Source of the DNA: an uncultured Porphyromonadaceae bacterium
GTDB lineage: Bacteria > Bacteroidota > Bacteroidia > Bacteroidales > Muribaculaceae
DNA length: 6,904 bases
Reading direction: 5' to 3'
NCBI GenBank assembly: GCA_905193995.1
Contig: CAJJQT010000110.1
Coordinates: 1 to 6,904, forward strand
The translations under genes and the position numbers were made by a program. Below the pieces are notes generated by a model. The model ran no database searches. It saw only the letters and a list, made by a program, of their open reading frames with translations, and had not been told where the DNA came from. Position 1 is the first letter of the stretch; each line of letters begins with the position of its first letter. Shown in pieces: positions 6,811 to 6,904 of the stretch.

Positions 6811-6811
6811 A
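6784..6811. repeat. Two direct copies of GCAAACAATA, 18 bp apart
   Basis: The 10-mer GCAAACAATA occurs at 6784-6793 and again at 6802-6811, with G-rich sequence before each copy. The spacing of 18 bp is not quite two helical turns. They sit between the terminator and the rnr leader and could be a regulator binding site or a small local duplication. The second copy's last base runs into the A-tract of the terminator. Confidence 0.6.
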
Positions 6812-6841
6812 AAAAAGGCGGCTTTCCCTTGAAAAGCCGCC
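6811..6841 (-). terminator. Rho-independent terminator of the gene upstream of rnr
   Basis: On the minus strand a 9-bp perfect stem (6833-6841 pairing with 6817-6825, GGCGGCTTT with AAAGCCGCC) closes a 7-base loop and is followed by six T residues (6816-6811). This is a textbook intrinsic terminator for transcription coming from the right edge. The plus strand lacks a T-tract after the hairpin, so it works in one direction. Confidence 0.9.
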
Positions 6842-6857
6842 GATTTAAGATTCCCGT

Positions 6858-6904
6858 TTATGCCCAGATGGATTCGAGCTGCAAGATGTAAAAGCAGATG
6901 GAGA
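6858..6904 (-). CDS. Possible C-terminal tail of a gene ending upstream of the terminator
   Basis: A gene should end just before the terminator. One frame gives 15 codons, SICFYILQLESIWA and then TAA at 6860-6858, leaving 16 bases to the stem. A second frame ends with TAA at 6847-6845, only 3 bases from the stem, so the choice is uncertain. The piece is too short to assign; secG often precedes rnr in Firmicutes but nothing here proves it. Confidence 0.25.
   Translation of the reverse strand, partial: SICFYILQLESIWA

Noticed and set aside
6850..6904. tRNA-like TCGAATC near the right edge
   Set aside because: The bases around it do not pair into a T-arm and no acceptor stem can be formed in the visible sequence.
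1..6904. CRISPR array, insertion sequence, integrase or att sites
   Set aside because: No regularly spaced repeats, transposase or recombinase motifs, terminal inverted repeats or tRNA gene ends were seen.

Overview
The window looks like a metagenomic contig. Most of it (about 765-6390) is a GC-rich, tightly packed, all-minus-strand operon of Bacteroidales type. Muribaculaceae is my guess, from the GC-rich codon use, MiaA and RecR of Bacteroidetes type, the absence of Shine-Dalgarno sites and the lineage-style hypothetical proteins. I could not run a taxonomic search. In transcription order (right to left) this part holds the C-terminal end of a dipeptidyl peptidase IV-like S9 peptidase (ends 6106), a six-helix membrane protein (6100-4799), miaA for tRNA dimethylallyltransferase (4802-3896, with a frameshift near 4139), a secreted beta-rich protein of unknown function (3899-2979), recR (2982-2365), a GNAT acetyltransferase (2368-1862) and an ATP-grasp-like protein (1865-765). 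The five junctions from the membrane protein to the ATP-grasp gene are all four-base ATGA overlaps, so translation is probably coupled from gene to gene. The operon promoter must lie upstream of the S9 peptidase and is not in the window.

At the left edge (1-707, still minus strand) is a visibly AT-richer gene for an AbiD/AbiF-type (Abi_2) abortive-infection protein. It carries a HEPN RNase motif, R-x4-H, near its C-terminus, and it is cut by the window edge. Its base composition differs sharply from the operon and a 57-base AT-rich gap separates the two, which suggests an acquired defence gene next to a housekeeping operon. It is the most likely home of an interesting system, but the downstream side, where partners or an antitoxin RNA might lie, is outside the window.

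The right end (about 6390-6904) looks like another organism. It has the first ~113 residues of ribonuclease R with a TTG start behind a perfect GGAGG ribosome binding site, and further upstream a strong rho-independent terminator, all typical of Firmicutes/Clostridia and not of Bacteroidales. The RNase R fragment runs in frame into the last ~90 residues of the S9 peptidase, making one 205-residue ORF (6106-6723) that lacks the catalytic domain of RNase R and the catalytic serine of the peptidase. I read this as a chimeric join (assembly or library artefact) rather than a real fusion protein; reads would settle it.
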